From Sphingobacteriia bacterium (GTDB taxonomy: Bacteria; Pseudomonadota; Alphaproteobacteria; Rickettsiales; 33-17): a stretch of DNA of 64,000 nt. The notes beneath the pieces are model-generated. The model did no database searches, was not told where the DNA came from, and saw only the letters and a list, made by a program, of their open reading frames with translations. Shown here piece after piece: positions 27,843-35,623 of the stretch; position 1 is the first letter of the stretch; the number at the start of each line of letters is the position of its first letter. The position numbers were made by a program, and so were the translations under genes. The stretch is taken from contig JAFKLR010000003.1 of assembly GCA_017304685.1 (NCBI GenBank), positions 186,001 through 250,000 on the forward strand, read 5' to 3'.

Positions 27843-28418
27843 TTATAATTTTGATATAATCTTTTGTATCCTATCAAAATTATTTGATACAAAATCTGCT
27901 TTTGATTGTATGGCTAGAATATCATCGTTTGTAAATAAGATTTTAGTCCCTACATTTGCTTTGGTTGCGGCTTCAATATCGGTTTCTTTATCGCCGATAA
28001 AAATAGATTTTGTTGGGTCAATATCAAATTCTTTACAAGCTTCAATTATCATTCCAGGTTCAGGTTTACGACAATCACATTTAATTTTATATTTATTAAG
28101 TACCGCATCAACATGGTGTGGACAATAGTAAACTTTTTCTATTTTAATGTTATTATCATTAAATTTTTGCACTAACCAAGAGGTAAGATTATTAAATTCT
28201 TCTTCTGTATAATAATTTCGACCAATACCGGATTGATTTGTAATAATGAATATTTTGTAATTTAATTCTTGTGCAATTTTACAAAGGTCAAAAATTCCGT
28301 CTACAAAGGTAAAATTTTGTATTTGGTAAACATATCCATAATCTACATTAATTACCCCGTCACGATCTAAAAAAAGCGCTTTTTGAGAGTTTTTTAAATC
28401 ATTGTTAGGTAAATTCAT
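27843..28418 (-). CDS. gmhB: D-glycero-D-manno-heptose 1,7-bisphosphate phosphatase
   Basis: A 191-residue HAD-superfamily phosphatase that removes the C7 phosphate of heptose 1,7-bisphosphate. The nucleophile motif is LFLDRDGVIN (Asp18 nucleophile, Asp20 acid/base), motif II is ITNQSGIGR, and the acidic motif III is FIGDKETDIEAA. The GmhB/HisB-specific zinc loop appears as CPHH and CDCRKPEPGM. It closes a five-gene minus-strand operon (hddA, gmhA, nudix, hddC, gmhB) and starts five bases after hddC. Whether it prefers the alpha or beta anomer cannot be told, but the hddA/hddC context implies alpha. Confidence 0.95.
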   Translation of the reverse strand: MNLPNNDLKNSQKALFLDRDGVINVDYGYVYQIQNFTFVDGIFDLCKIAQELNYKIFIITNQSGIGRNYYTEEEFNNLTSWLVQKFNDNNIKIEKVYYCPHHVDAVLNKYKIKCDCRKPEPGMIIEACKEFDIDPTKSIFIGDKETDIEAATKANVGTKILFTNDDILAIQSKADFVSNNFDRIQKIISKL

Positions 28419-28423
28419 AAAAG

Positions 28424-29131
28424 CTAACTTGCATATAAAGGAATTTCGATTAGAGCTTTTTCATAATCTTCTGGCACACCAAAATCAATAAAAAAGCCAT
28501 CATTCTTAAATATACCAACGTTTAGATCATTTGTATATTTCATTAAAAAATCATTTTCAAAGGAGAACTTTTTTTCAAAATTTAAACTATCAAAAACCTT
28601 TTTATTTATTGCGTATACACCAGAATTGATATAACCGCTAACATTACTTTGTTTTTCTTTAAAGCCAGTAATTTTATTATTTTCAAAAATTAAATTGCCG
28701 TATCTTGATGTGTCTTCTTTGAAATTAGAAAGAATGGTAATATCAAAATTATTTTCTTTATGGAATTCATAGAATTTTTTTACATCGAAAACATTAAGGC
28801 TATCACCATTTAAAGCTAAAATATCACCTTTAATATTAAATTTATTTATAGTATCAACTATAGCTCCACCAGTTCCTAACAATTCTTCTTCTATATTAAA
28901 ATAAATTTGATCTTTGAATTTATAATTAGAAAAGTGTTCTGTTATTACTTCATGTAAAAAACCAATTGAAAGATAAATGTTCTCATTTTTTTGTGATATA
29001 AGAGAGTTGCAAAGGATTTCTAAAAAAGGTATGCCATCAAACTTAATCATTGGTTTAGGAATAATATTTCCTGTAACTTGAGAAATTCTGGTTCCTCTGC
29101 CACCAGCAAGTATAATTACATTTTTGAACAT
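28424..29131 (-). CDS. hddC: D-glycero-alpha-D-manno-heptose-1-phosphate guanylyltransferase
   Basis: A 235-residue sugar-phosphate nucleotidyltransferase. The signature loop ILAGGRGTRISQ and the lysine-containing KPMIKF follow at once; the donor-metal Asp appears in ALNGDSLNVFD. The family members with this size and neighbourhood are HddC, which make GDP-D-glycero-alpha-D-manno-heptose from the 1-phosphate. The GDP specificity comes from context (HddA kinase, GmhA, GmhB in the same operon) rather than from a single diagnostic residue. It is separated from gmhB by five bases. Confidence 0.9.
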   Translation of the reverse strand: MFKNVIILAGGRGTRISQVTGNIIPKPMIKFDGIPFLEILCNSLISQKNENIYLSIGFLHEVITEHFSNYKFKDQIYFNIEEELLGTGGAIVDTINKFNIKGDILALNGDSLNVFDVKKFYEFHKENNFDITILSNFKEDTSRYGNLIFENNKITGFKEKQSNVSGYINSGVYAINKKVFDSLNFEKKFSFENDFLMKYTNDLNVGIFKNDGFFIDFGVPEDYEKALIEIPLYAS

Positions 29132-29229
29132 ATAGTTTAATATTATAATAATAAAATTTTGATTATATACGGTTAATAAATAAAGTCTTTAAGTTGAAAA
29201 TTCAAGTATAAAAGTTACCATAATTTTAT

Positions 29230-29847
29230 TTATTCAAAATAGCTTGGGCATTCAGGGTTTTTATAATCATAGAAGCATCTTTGAATTTCACTTGTGGTAA
29301 TTCTTTCAGGAGAAAGAGGAGGAAGATTATTTTCATCAAAGAAAGCTGCATTTACTGTTTCAACACCATTTTTAGGAATACCTTCTAAAAATTTACATCT
29401 AAAAATCATTTTATAAACATGTGGCCATTTAAAGTTTTGATTTAGTTTATTATTATCATATACTCCTACTAATTTTATGGCTTTACATATAATTCCGCTT
29501 TCTTCTAACGCTTCTTTTTCTGCATTTTCAGCCATTGAAAGATTAATATCTGCCCAACCTCCAGGTAAAGACCATAAAAGGTCATCTTCTTCTTGAACTA
29601 ATAAAATTTTATTACTCTCAAAAATGGCGGCTCTGACATCAACTTTTGGTGTTCTATAACCTATATCTGCTGAAAAAATATTAAAAATTTCTGTTAATTC
29701 ATTACCAGAAACTATGCTGGCAAGGTTAGAAGTAATTTCCATTAAACGATTATATCTTTCTAAATCATACTTATCTTTGCCATAGGTAAGCCCATTTTGA
29801 GCAATGGCTTGCATTTCGCTAATAATTGAAAAAATTTTATTATGCAT
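29230..29847 (-). CDS. Nudix hydrolase with N-terminal helical domain
   Basis: A 205-residue Nudix protein. The N-terminal 60 residues form the small helical domain seen in this subfamily (EMQAIAQNGLTYGKDKYDLE). The Nudix box is GGWADINLSMAENAEKEALE followed by ESGI; the REUxEE core is KEALEE, and the usual first Glu is replaced by Leu, as in other GGWADVG-type members. Family substrates include ADP-ribose and related nucleoside diphosphate compounds. It sits inside the heptose operon, 67 bases after gmhA and 98 before hddC, so it may clean up or regulate nucleotide-sugar pools. That link is inference. Confidence 0.9.
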   Translation of the reverse strand: MHNKIFSIISEMQAIAQNGLTYGKDKYDLERYNRLMEITSNLASIVSGNELTEIFNIFSADIGYRTPKVDVRAAIFESNKILLVQEEDDLLWSLPGGWADINLSMAENAEKEALEESGIICKAIKLVGVYDNNKLNQNFKWPHVYKMIFRCKFLEGIPKNGVETVNAAFFDENNLPPLSPERITTSEIQRCFYDYKNPECPSYFE

Positions 29848-29914
29848 TAATTTTGATTAAGCGATAATTAACTTAAATTTAATATTTAGTTTCTATAAAT
29901 ACTATATAGGCAAA

Positions 29915-30547
29915 TTATAAATTCGCAATATTCGCTGTTTGGAATTGAATATTATATTCTTTACCATGTATTGCATCTTCAATTAACCCACATATTATGT
30001 GACCTAACATAATATGGCATTCTTGTACTTTAGCAGTTTCTTTACCAGGAATTTTTAAAAGATAATCGCATAAATCATTCATTAAACCCCCACTCATACC
30101 TGTAAAACCTATAGAGGTAATGTTTCTTTGCTTAGAAAGTTTTAGAGCTTCAATAATATTCTTTGAATTACCAGAAGTGGAAATGCCAAAAAATATATCA
30201 CCAGGTCTTGCTATTGCATCTAATTGACGTGAAAAAACATATTCATAGCCATAATCATTACCAATAGCAGTAAGTGCAGAAGTGTCAGTAGTGATTGCAA
30301 TAGCGGGCATAGCAGGTCTATCATAACATAGCTTACTTACAAATTCAGCAGCAAGGTGCTGTGAATCTGCAGCGCTTCCACCATTACCTGCAAATATAAT
30401 TTTATTACCTTTACTAATTGCATCTATACAAACTAATGAGATTTGTTCGACAGTATTAATTACATTATTATCATTCATTACTTGAAAGATTAAAGATTGA
30501 GTTTTAAAAATTTCATTCTTTATTATTTCTTTGAAGTTAAAATCCAT
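29915..30547 (-). CDS. gmhA: Sedoheptulose 7-phosphate isomerase
   Basis: GmhA converts sedoheptulose 7-phosphate to D-glycero-D-manno-heptose 7-phosphate, the entry step for heptose nucleotides. The 210-residue SIS-domain protein has the phosphate loop FAGNGGSAADSQHLAAEF, the second sugar-phosphate loop GISTSGNSKNIIEALK, and the His/Gln-containing C-terminal helix VQECHIMLGHIICGLIED. It starts four bases after hddA and is probably translationally coupled to it. Confidence 0.96.
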   Translation of the reverse strand: MDFNFKEIIKNEIFKTQSLIFQVMNDNNVINTVEQISLVCIDAISKGNKIIFAGNGGSAADSQHLAAEFVSKLCYDRPAMPAIAITTDTSALTAIGNDYGYEYVFSRQLDAIARPGDIFFGISTSGNSKNIIEALKLSKQRNITSIGFTGMSGGLMNDLCDYLLKIPGKETAKVQECHIMLGHIICGLIEDAIHGKEYNIQFQTANIANL

Positions 30548-30551
30548 AAAC

Positions 30552-31634
30552 TTACCCTGCGTTAACTATCAATTCGTTTATAGCGTTATTTTGTTGAAAT
30601 TCTTTTAAATGAATATAATTTCTTTTAGTGAGCGAAGTTCTTGTATACATATTATTATATTCAAAAATAATTGAAGCACCTGTATCTTCAAAATTAAATG
30701 GAATATATAACAAATCTTTTAAAGCATCAAGAATTCTTTGATGATTTTCCGGAGGGACAAAAAATAAAATAAAACCACCGCCACCGGCGCCTAAAACTTT
30801 TCCACCAATAGCGCCGTTTTCTATTGCCTTTTCATAAATGCTGTCAATAAAATCTGTAGATACTTTATTTGATAATTTCTTTTTCATTAACCAACTTTCA
30901 TGAAGTAATTTTCCGAAATCTTTTAAATCACTTGATGAGTTTAGTATGTTAACTGCTTCATCAACCATTTCTGACATTGCAGTAAGTTCATGATATTTGT
31001 CTTTTACACTTGCACTTTTTTCTTTAGCGATTTCAAAAGAATTACGTACAAGTCCAGTAAAAAATAACATTAAATGACTTTGTAAGTCTGCAAAACGCTT
31101 TTCCGATGCTGCAACTGGAATAACTTCAAAATCACCTTTTGTATCAATTTTAATATGATTAAATCCGCCATAAGCAGCTGCTATTTGATCTTGAATTCCA
31201 CCATCTTCTTTTAAAAAATTTCTTTCAACATATATTGCTTCTTTAGCAAGTTGTTTTTTACTAGGTGTATGATCTGATAAATTATATGCAGCATTTAACA
31301 TTCCTACAGTAAATGTTGAACTGGTTCCTAAACCTGATCTTCCAGGTAAATCACCTTGGTGATGAACTTCAACGCCAGTTTCAATATTTAATAATTTTAA
31401 TACTGCATTTACAACAGGATGTATTATTTCATTGTTGTGTTGTACTTCCTCAATTTTTGACCATAACACACGTGAGTGATAATCAAAAAAAGGTGGAAGT
31501 AATCTATATGTTAAATAACAATAATGATTAATTGTAGTAGAGAGAACTTGGCCACCATTATCTTTAAACCACCCTTCGTAATCTGTACCGCCGCCAAAAA
31601 AAGATATCCTATAAGGTGTCCTACTAATAATCAT
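30552..31634 (-). CDS. hddA: D-glycero-alpha-D-manno-heptose 7-phosphate kinase
   Basis: A 360-residue GHMP-family kinase. It begins IISRTPYRISFFGGGTDYEG, carries the ATP loop PGRSGLGTSSTFTVGMLNA (about residues 98-116) and the C-terminal GHMP motif GKVLGAGGGGFILFF. This form with FFGGGTDY is the HddA family, which phosphorylates C1 of heptose 7-phosphate to the alpha-1,7-bisphosphate in the GDP-heptose pathway. It is the first gene of the operon and is divergent from ribA with about 110 bases between, where both promoters should lie. Confidence 0.93.
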   Translation of the reverse strand: MIISRTPYRISFFGGGTDYEGWFKDNGGQVLSTTINHYCYLTYRLLPPFFDYHSRVLWSKIEEVQHNNEIIHPVVNAVLKLLNIETGVEVHHQGDLPGRSGLGTSSTFTVGMLNAAYNLSDHTPSKKQLAKEAIYVERNFLKEDGGIQDQIAAAYGGFNHIKIDTKGDFEVIPVAASEKRFADLQSHLMLFFTGLVRNSFEIAKEKSASVKDKYHELTAMSEMVDEAVNILNSSSDLKDFGKLLHESWLMKKKLSNKVSTDFIDSIYEKAIENGAIGGKVLGAGGGGFILFFVPPENHQRILDALKDLLYIPFNFEDTGASIIFEYNNMYTRTSLTKRNYIHLKEFQQNNAINELIVNAG

Positions 31635-31744
31635 ATGATGTTAAAATATTTTTGTTGAAAAGAATAATAAAGCAAAAAAAAACTTCCAAGTAAATAATAA
31701 TTTGTATAAAAATAAATAAAATTTCAATTTATGGTTTTAAAAAA

Positions 31745-32815
31745 ATGATAACTTACTCAGAATTTCAAAAAATAATTAAGTTCGAGCAAATAGTAAATGA
31801 TCTTAGATCAGGTATTCCAATTTTACTTACGCATAATAAAAATTTTTATACTGCAATTGCACTAGAATCTATTACTAAAGTTGAATTTGAAATTCTTGCT
31901 CATTTGTTTAAACCAAAATTTTTAGTCATTTCAAAAGAAAGAGCAAATTATCTTGATAATAAATATAGTAAAGAACAAATAATTTCAATTGAAAAAATAA
32001 GTTTTGAAGAGATAGTAGATATTAGTGGTTTATCATTAGAAAAAGTTTCTTTAGAAAAATATAATTTAAATGAATTAAATATTTCGATGGTAAAAGAAGT
32101 GCTGAAGACTTGCATTTTCAGCGAATTGCATCCTTCAATATTATTGTTTGAAAGTTTAATTACATCTGATTTAAATTCTGCAAATGATTTAAATTTTATT
32201 CACAATCAAGAACAATTAAAAAATTATTATCGTGAAGTATCAAGAGCTAAACTTAAACTTAAGTTTACAGATATGCCAATTGAGTTAGTTGCTTTTAGAA
32301 GTAGTTTTAATAATAAAGAACATTATGCTCTATTAATTGGAGATCCTAAAGCAACAAATACTCCACTAGTTAGGTTGCATTCTTCTTGCTACACTGGTGA
32401 TTTACTTAGTTCAATTACATGTGATTGTAATGACCAATTTCACAGTGCAATCAAAAAAATGGTTGATGAAGGTGGTGGTATAATTATGTATTTAAATCAA
32501 GAAGGAAGAGGAATAGGTCTTGTGAATAAATTACGCACTTATAATTTACAAGAACAAGGGTATGATATCGTTGATGCAAATATTATATTAGGTTTTCCTG
32601 ATGATGCACGTATACTTTGGCCTGCTGCAAATATGTTAAAGCTTCTTGGCATCGATAATGTACGCTTACTTACTAATAATCCTAAAAAAGCAAATGCACT
32701 TACTGATTTCGGGATAAAAGTATCAGAAACTGTATCACATGTTGCAGAAGATTTTAATAAGAATAGTGAATATTTTAAAGTAAAATCTGATAAATTAGGT
32801 CATAAATTTAATTAG
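31745..32815 (+). CDS. ribA: GTP cyclohydrolase II
   Basis: A 356-residue protein whose C-terminal half (about 180-356) is a clear GTP cyclohydrolase II, opening the imidazole ring of GTP in riboflavin synthesis. The zinc ligands are in SSCYTGDLLSSITCDC (three Cys), the GTP-binding motif is YLNQEGRGIGLVNKLRTY, and LLTNNPKK closes the domain. The N-terminal 170 residues are in the place of a RibB (DHBP synthase) domain but I see no RibB catalytic motifs, so this part looks degenerate or structural, as in the longer alphaproteobacterial RibA forms. The following small gene starts 11 bases downstream. Confidence 0.93.
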   Translation: MITYSEFQKIIKFEQIVNDLRSGIPILLTHNKNFYTAIALESITKVEFEILAHLFKPKFLVISKERANYLDNKYSKEQIISIEKISFEEIVDISGLSLEKVSLEKYNLNELNISMVKEVLKTCIFSELHPSILLFESLITSDLNSANDLNFIHNQEQLKNYYREVSRAKLKLKFTDMPIELVAFRSSFNNKEHYALLIGDPKATNTPLVRLHSSCYTGDLLSSITCDCNDQFHSAIKKMVDEGGGIIMYLNQEGRGIGLVNKLRTYNLQEQGYDIVDANIILGFPDDARILWPAANMLKLLGIDNVRLLTNNPKKANALTDFGIKVSETVSHVAEDFNKNSEYFKVKSDKLGHKFN

Positions 32816-32826
32816 GGAAATTTAAA

Positions 32827-33225
32827 ATGAAAGCAGCTGCTAAATTTTTTTTTAAAGCTAATATAATTTTCGGTGGATCTTTTGCTATTACACAAGGAAT
32901 AGGTTTTGGAGCAATATATGCGTTAGATACTGCTCTTGCAGAAAAAGATAACAAAAGCAATTCATTTGCTAAAAAAGTTTCTAATGTAATTGCTAAAACT
33001 TCTATTTATTCTTCAGCTGCATTTCTTGATGGTTTTACCTCTGGAACTTTAGCAATAACTTTACCCATATCTTATTTTGCCAATAAAGCTTTTGAAACTA
33101 ATATACAAAAATTTTCTTGCTTAGAATATTTAGATAAAAAGGAATATGAGAAAAAAAGCGAGGAATATAATAGAATATGGCGTAACTATAAACAACAAAA
33201 AGAAAGTAAAAATAAAGCAGTATAG
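32827..33225 (+). CDS. Small unknown membrane protein, paralogue of the 33460 gene
   Basis: A 132-residue basic protein with two hydrophobic segments: residues 7-33 (a Gly-rich stretch with IIFGGSFAITQGIGFGAIYA) and residues 62-84 (AAFLDGFTSGTLAITLPIS). The C-terminal 40 residues are Lys/Glu-rich and cytosol-like. The same layout and the motif F-[LI]-D-G-F-x2-G-x5-P-[IL]-S recur in the 33460 protein, so the two are paralogues. It follows ribA after 11 bases with a GGG-type ribosome binding site and may be co-transcribed. Its stop codon lies inside the long hairpin at 33218-33281. No known family recognised. Confidence 0.7.
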   Translation: MKAAAKFFFKANIIFGGSFAITQGIGFGAIYALDTALAEKDNKSNSFAKKVSNVIAKTSIYSSAAFLDGFTSGTLAITLPISYFANKAFETNIQKFSCLEYLDKKEYEKKSEEYNRIWRNYKQQKESKNKAV

Positions 33226-33281
33226 AATTATTTAGTGAGTTAGTTTAGTAAATTACTAACTCACTAAATAATTCTATACTG
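33218..33281. repeat. 27-bp perfect hairpin overlapping a stop codon
   Basis: The 27-base arms (33218-33244 and 33255-33281, ending ATTCTATACTG) are exact reverse complements around a 10-base loop. The TAG of the preceding gene lies in the left arm. No T-run follows, which is unusual for an intrinsic terminator. The right arm also forms a second palindrome with the next bases, ATACTGAT-CTC-ATCAGTAT at 33275-33293, so two alternative hairpins compete. It could be a terminator/attenuator, an mRNA-stabilising element or a remnant of a palindromic mobile element. Confidence 0.85.
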
Positions 33282-33459
33282 ATCTCATCAGTATAATATA
33301 AAAACATCTATTAATAAATAGTACAAATATAATTATAAATATAAAATTATCATTTAGCTCTTAAAAAAGTAAAACAGTATAATAATACTTACAAATAACT
33401 TTTTTATGAGTTTTTAAAATCCTAGTATTCTTTTTGTAATTATACATATGGGGAGAATT

Positions 33460-33933
33460 ATGAAAACCAGATTACTATTTTCAAAAAATTTATTTAAATT
33501 TTGTATGGCAGTAAATGTTGGCATAGGAACTGTATTGGGAACAGGTCATGCAGCATTAGCTGGTATACTTTCGCTAGCAACGCCAGAAACTGCAGTTCAA
33601 ATGAAGGAAAGTAAAATTACAGGTGGAAGGTTTAAATACTTGTCAAAAAGCGTAAGTAATTTTGCAGTAGCAGGTTTTATTGATGGCTTCAAGATGGGAG
33701 CATTTTGTTTAGTCTATCCCTTATCAAAAATTTTAGAGCGTAAGGGAGTTAGAATTTATGAAGAATATTTTATTGATAAAGTTATAAAAGAACAGGAGCA
33801 GATAACACAGGAAATATTAAATAAAAGAAATTGGCGTGTAAGAAAAGGGCATAATGAATTTATATTTTATATAGAAGAAAAGCGCGATCTAAAAGTAATG
33901 AATAAAAGTGAAGAGAGAGCTAGAGAGAGCTAG
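33460..33933 (+). CDS. Small unknown membrane protein, paralogue of the 32827 gene
   Basis: I start at the ATG at 33460, which has GGGGAG six bases ahead; an ATG at 33448 would overlap that site. The 157-residue product starts MKTRLLFSKNLFKFCMAVNV and has two hydrophobic segments in the same positions as the 32827 protein, the second with FIDGFKMGAFCLVYPLSKIL. A longer charged tail follows (about residues 95-157), ending in a short tandem repeat of the bases AGCTAGAGAG that encodes the terminal ERARES. It is followed by a hairpin shared with the convergent permease gene. Unknown family. Confidence 0.7.
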   Translation: MKTRLLFSKNLFKFCMAVNVGIGTVLGTGHAALAGILSLATPETAVQMKESKITGGRFKYLSKSVSNFAVAGFIDGFKMGAFCLVYPLSKILERKGVRIYEEYFIDKVIKEQEQITQEILNKRNWRVRKGHNEFIFYIEEKRDLKVMNKSEERARES

Positions 33934-33935
33934 AG

Positions 33936-33978
33936 AGATATGAAAGAGGATAGTGATTTAACTACCCTCTTTATATCT
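33936..33978. terminator. Bidirectional hairpin between convergent genes
   Basis: Left arm AGATATGAAAGAGG (33936-33949) pairs with CCTCTTTATATCT (33966-33978) with one bulge, followed by TTATTTT on the plus strand. It lies between the stops of the 33460 gene and the convergent permease gene. Confidence 0.65.
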
Positions 33979-35199
33979 TTATTTTCCAAATAAATTCATT
34001 ACTTCAAATGTTATTACTAAAATACCAAATACAATAGAAAGTTCTTTTGCTTTTTTATTTTTAACTAAAGGATAAAAAGTTTTAACATTTCCTTGTGCAT
34101 TTGATTTTTTAAGTAAATAAATAGGTAAAAGAATGGCAATAATAGCAAGAATCATTCCTGCAAATGCTAAAGCATTTATAAATGCTTTAGGGATAATTGC
34201 GGCAATAATAAACGGTGGAATTATTGTTAGCATAAGAGATAATAAATGAATTTTAAAATCACTCTTAATATTTAATTTTAGCTGATTTTTCCATTTGTCT
34301 ATTAAACCTAATCCCACTCCAAAAATTGAAGTTATAATTGCAAGTATTGAAATTATCCAACATACTATTTTTAATTGTTTCCAATGGGTAATATTACTCA
34401 TAACTTTTATTAATTGCCCAACTTCAACGTTACCCTTTTTTATTTGAGTGTAAAATTCTGGGGCCGAGTTATATATTGCACTCATTATGGTAACGCTCCA
34501 CAATATATATACAATTAATGTAAGTAAACTACCGTAAAAGAAGACCTTTTTAAGTACTGTATGATCTTTATTACAGTAATTAGTAAGAGTATGGAATATT
34601 ACCTGGAAACCAAAAGAAGTAAATACTACAGGAATGCAAAGGCTCCATGAATTTAATTCGATAGCTTCGCTTTCAAATAAAGGCAGTGTTGAAATATTTG
34701 TATTAAGTAGCATGTTAATTATTATTATAATAAATAATGTAATAAGGCTTATAAATAAAATACGGTTTATTCTTTCTACCCATTTTGTGTAAAGCGCAAG
34801 AGTGAAACTAACAAATGAAGTTAATATAATTAATACATTGATGAAATTAGTTTTAATATTGAAGAAATGTTGGATTAGATCCTTAGTTATTGAGGTGCCG
34901 CCATATAAATAAGCTGACATTAAAGAATAAGTTAATAATAAGAGTGTGGTCGATCCTATAACTTCGCCACCTCTACCACTAAAATGTTTGCCCAATGCTC
35001 CCAAGGGTAAACCTTTTCCTGCTCTTAAGTTAAGCTCAAGGTTTACAAGAGATGAATAATGCATAATTAGCCAAATTATTACCATTAAAACTATTGAAGG
35101 TAATAATCCGAGTTTTGCTAAAGTCATTGGTAAGGCTAGTACACCTGCGCCTATAGCTGTACCTGCAACTAAGAAAGATGGGCCTAAAATTTTTGTCAT
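33979..35199 (-). CDS. Aromatic amino-acid permease (HAAAP/TyrP-Mtr type), copy 1
   Basis: A 406-residue inner-membrane transporter with about 11 helices of the Trp/Tyr permease family (PF03222-type). The N-terminal signature GPSFLVAGTAIGAGVLALPM in helix 1 is diagnostic, and LNLRAGKGLPLGALGKHFSG follows helix 2. Helix 5-6 region VVFTSFGFQVIFHTLTNYC carries the conserved TSFGFH-like segment. Which amino acid (Tyr, Trp, Phe or another) is carried is unknown. It is clearly paralogous to the divergent gene at 35624. Together they suggest dependence on host amino acids. Confidence 0.93.
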   Translation of the reverse strand: MTKILGPSFLVAGTAIGAGVLALPMTLAKLGLLPSIVLMVIIWLIMHYSSLVNLELNLRAGKGLPLGALGKHFSGRGGEVIGSTTLLLLTYSLMSAYLYGGTSITKDLIQHFFNIKTNFINVLIILTSFVSFTLALYTKWVERINRILFISLITLFIIIIINMLLNTNISTLPLFESEAIELNSWSLCIPVVFTSFGFQVIFHTLTNYCNKDHTVLKKVFFYGSLLTLIVYILWSVTIMSAIYNSAPEFYTQIKKGNVEVGQLIKVMSNITHWKQLKIVCWIISILAIITSIFGVGLGLIDKWKNQLKLNIKSDFKIHLLSLMLTIIPPFIIAAIIPKAFINALAFAGMILAIIAILLPIYLLKKSNAQGNVKTFYPLVKNKKAKELSIVFGILVITFEVMNLFGK

Positions 35200-35623
35200 T
35201 GTTTTTCCTTAACTAATAATTTGATAAGTAGAATAATGCCCTAGAGTTCTCAAAGCAAGTTTTTAACTCTGTAACTTAAAGGCAATATTAAATTGTAAAA
35301 AGGGAAAGATTTATTGTTGTGCACCTGTAGAGGGCACAAAATTAAAGAAAAATGAAAAAAATTGTAATGTAATACTATTCATGTCGTTTACATTAACAAA
35401 TATTAATTAAATTGTCAAATTCAATTTTAAAAATTAATTGACTTTAACGATTATTTAAATAAAATTCCTGCATAAAATAAATGCCAAATATTATGTTTAG
35501 AAATTCAAAATTAACCTTTTTACACCATTTTTATTATTATGCGCATAATTGCGCATAAATCCGTTGTCTATACCTTTCTCATAATATATTTATAACGTTA
35601 ATAATAATTTTAAGGAGACTTAA
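35200..35623. other. Intergenic region between divergent permease paralogues
   Basis: A 424-base gap with no credible gene. It must hold both permease promoters. It contains an 8+8 inverted repeat TAATGTAA/TTACATTA at 35365-35395, a short hairpin TTGTGC/GCACAA near 35317-35341, and the G+C-rich palindrome described separately at 35537-35558. A plausible start region for the plus-strand gene is TTGTCT at 35564 with TATATT at 35585, although the 15-base spacing is short. Confidence 0.6.
35537..35558. promoter_or_regulatory. Candidate operator palindrome upstream of permease copy 2
   Basis: TTATGCGCA-TAAT-TGCGCATAA is a perfect 9+9 inverted repeat in otherwise A+T-rich DNA, 66 bases before the 35624 start. 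Its half-site ATGCGCAT is itself palindromic. It looks like a binding site for a dimeric regulator, identity unknown. Confidence 0.6.

Noticed and set aside
31745-32260. RibB (DHBP synthase) domain fused in front of RibA
   Set aside because: No RibB catalytic motifs are visible in the N-terminal 170 residues, so a bifunctional enzyme is not supported.
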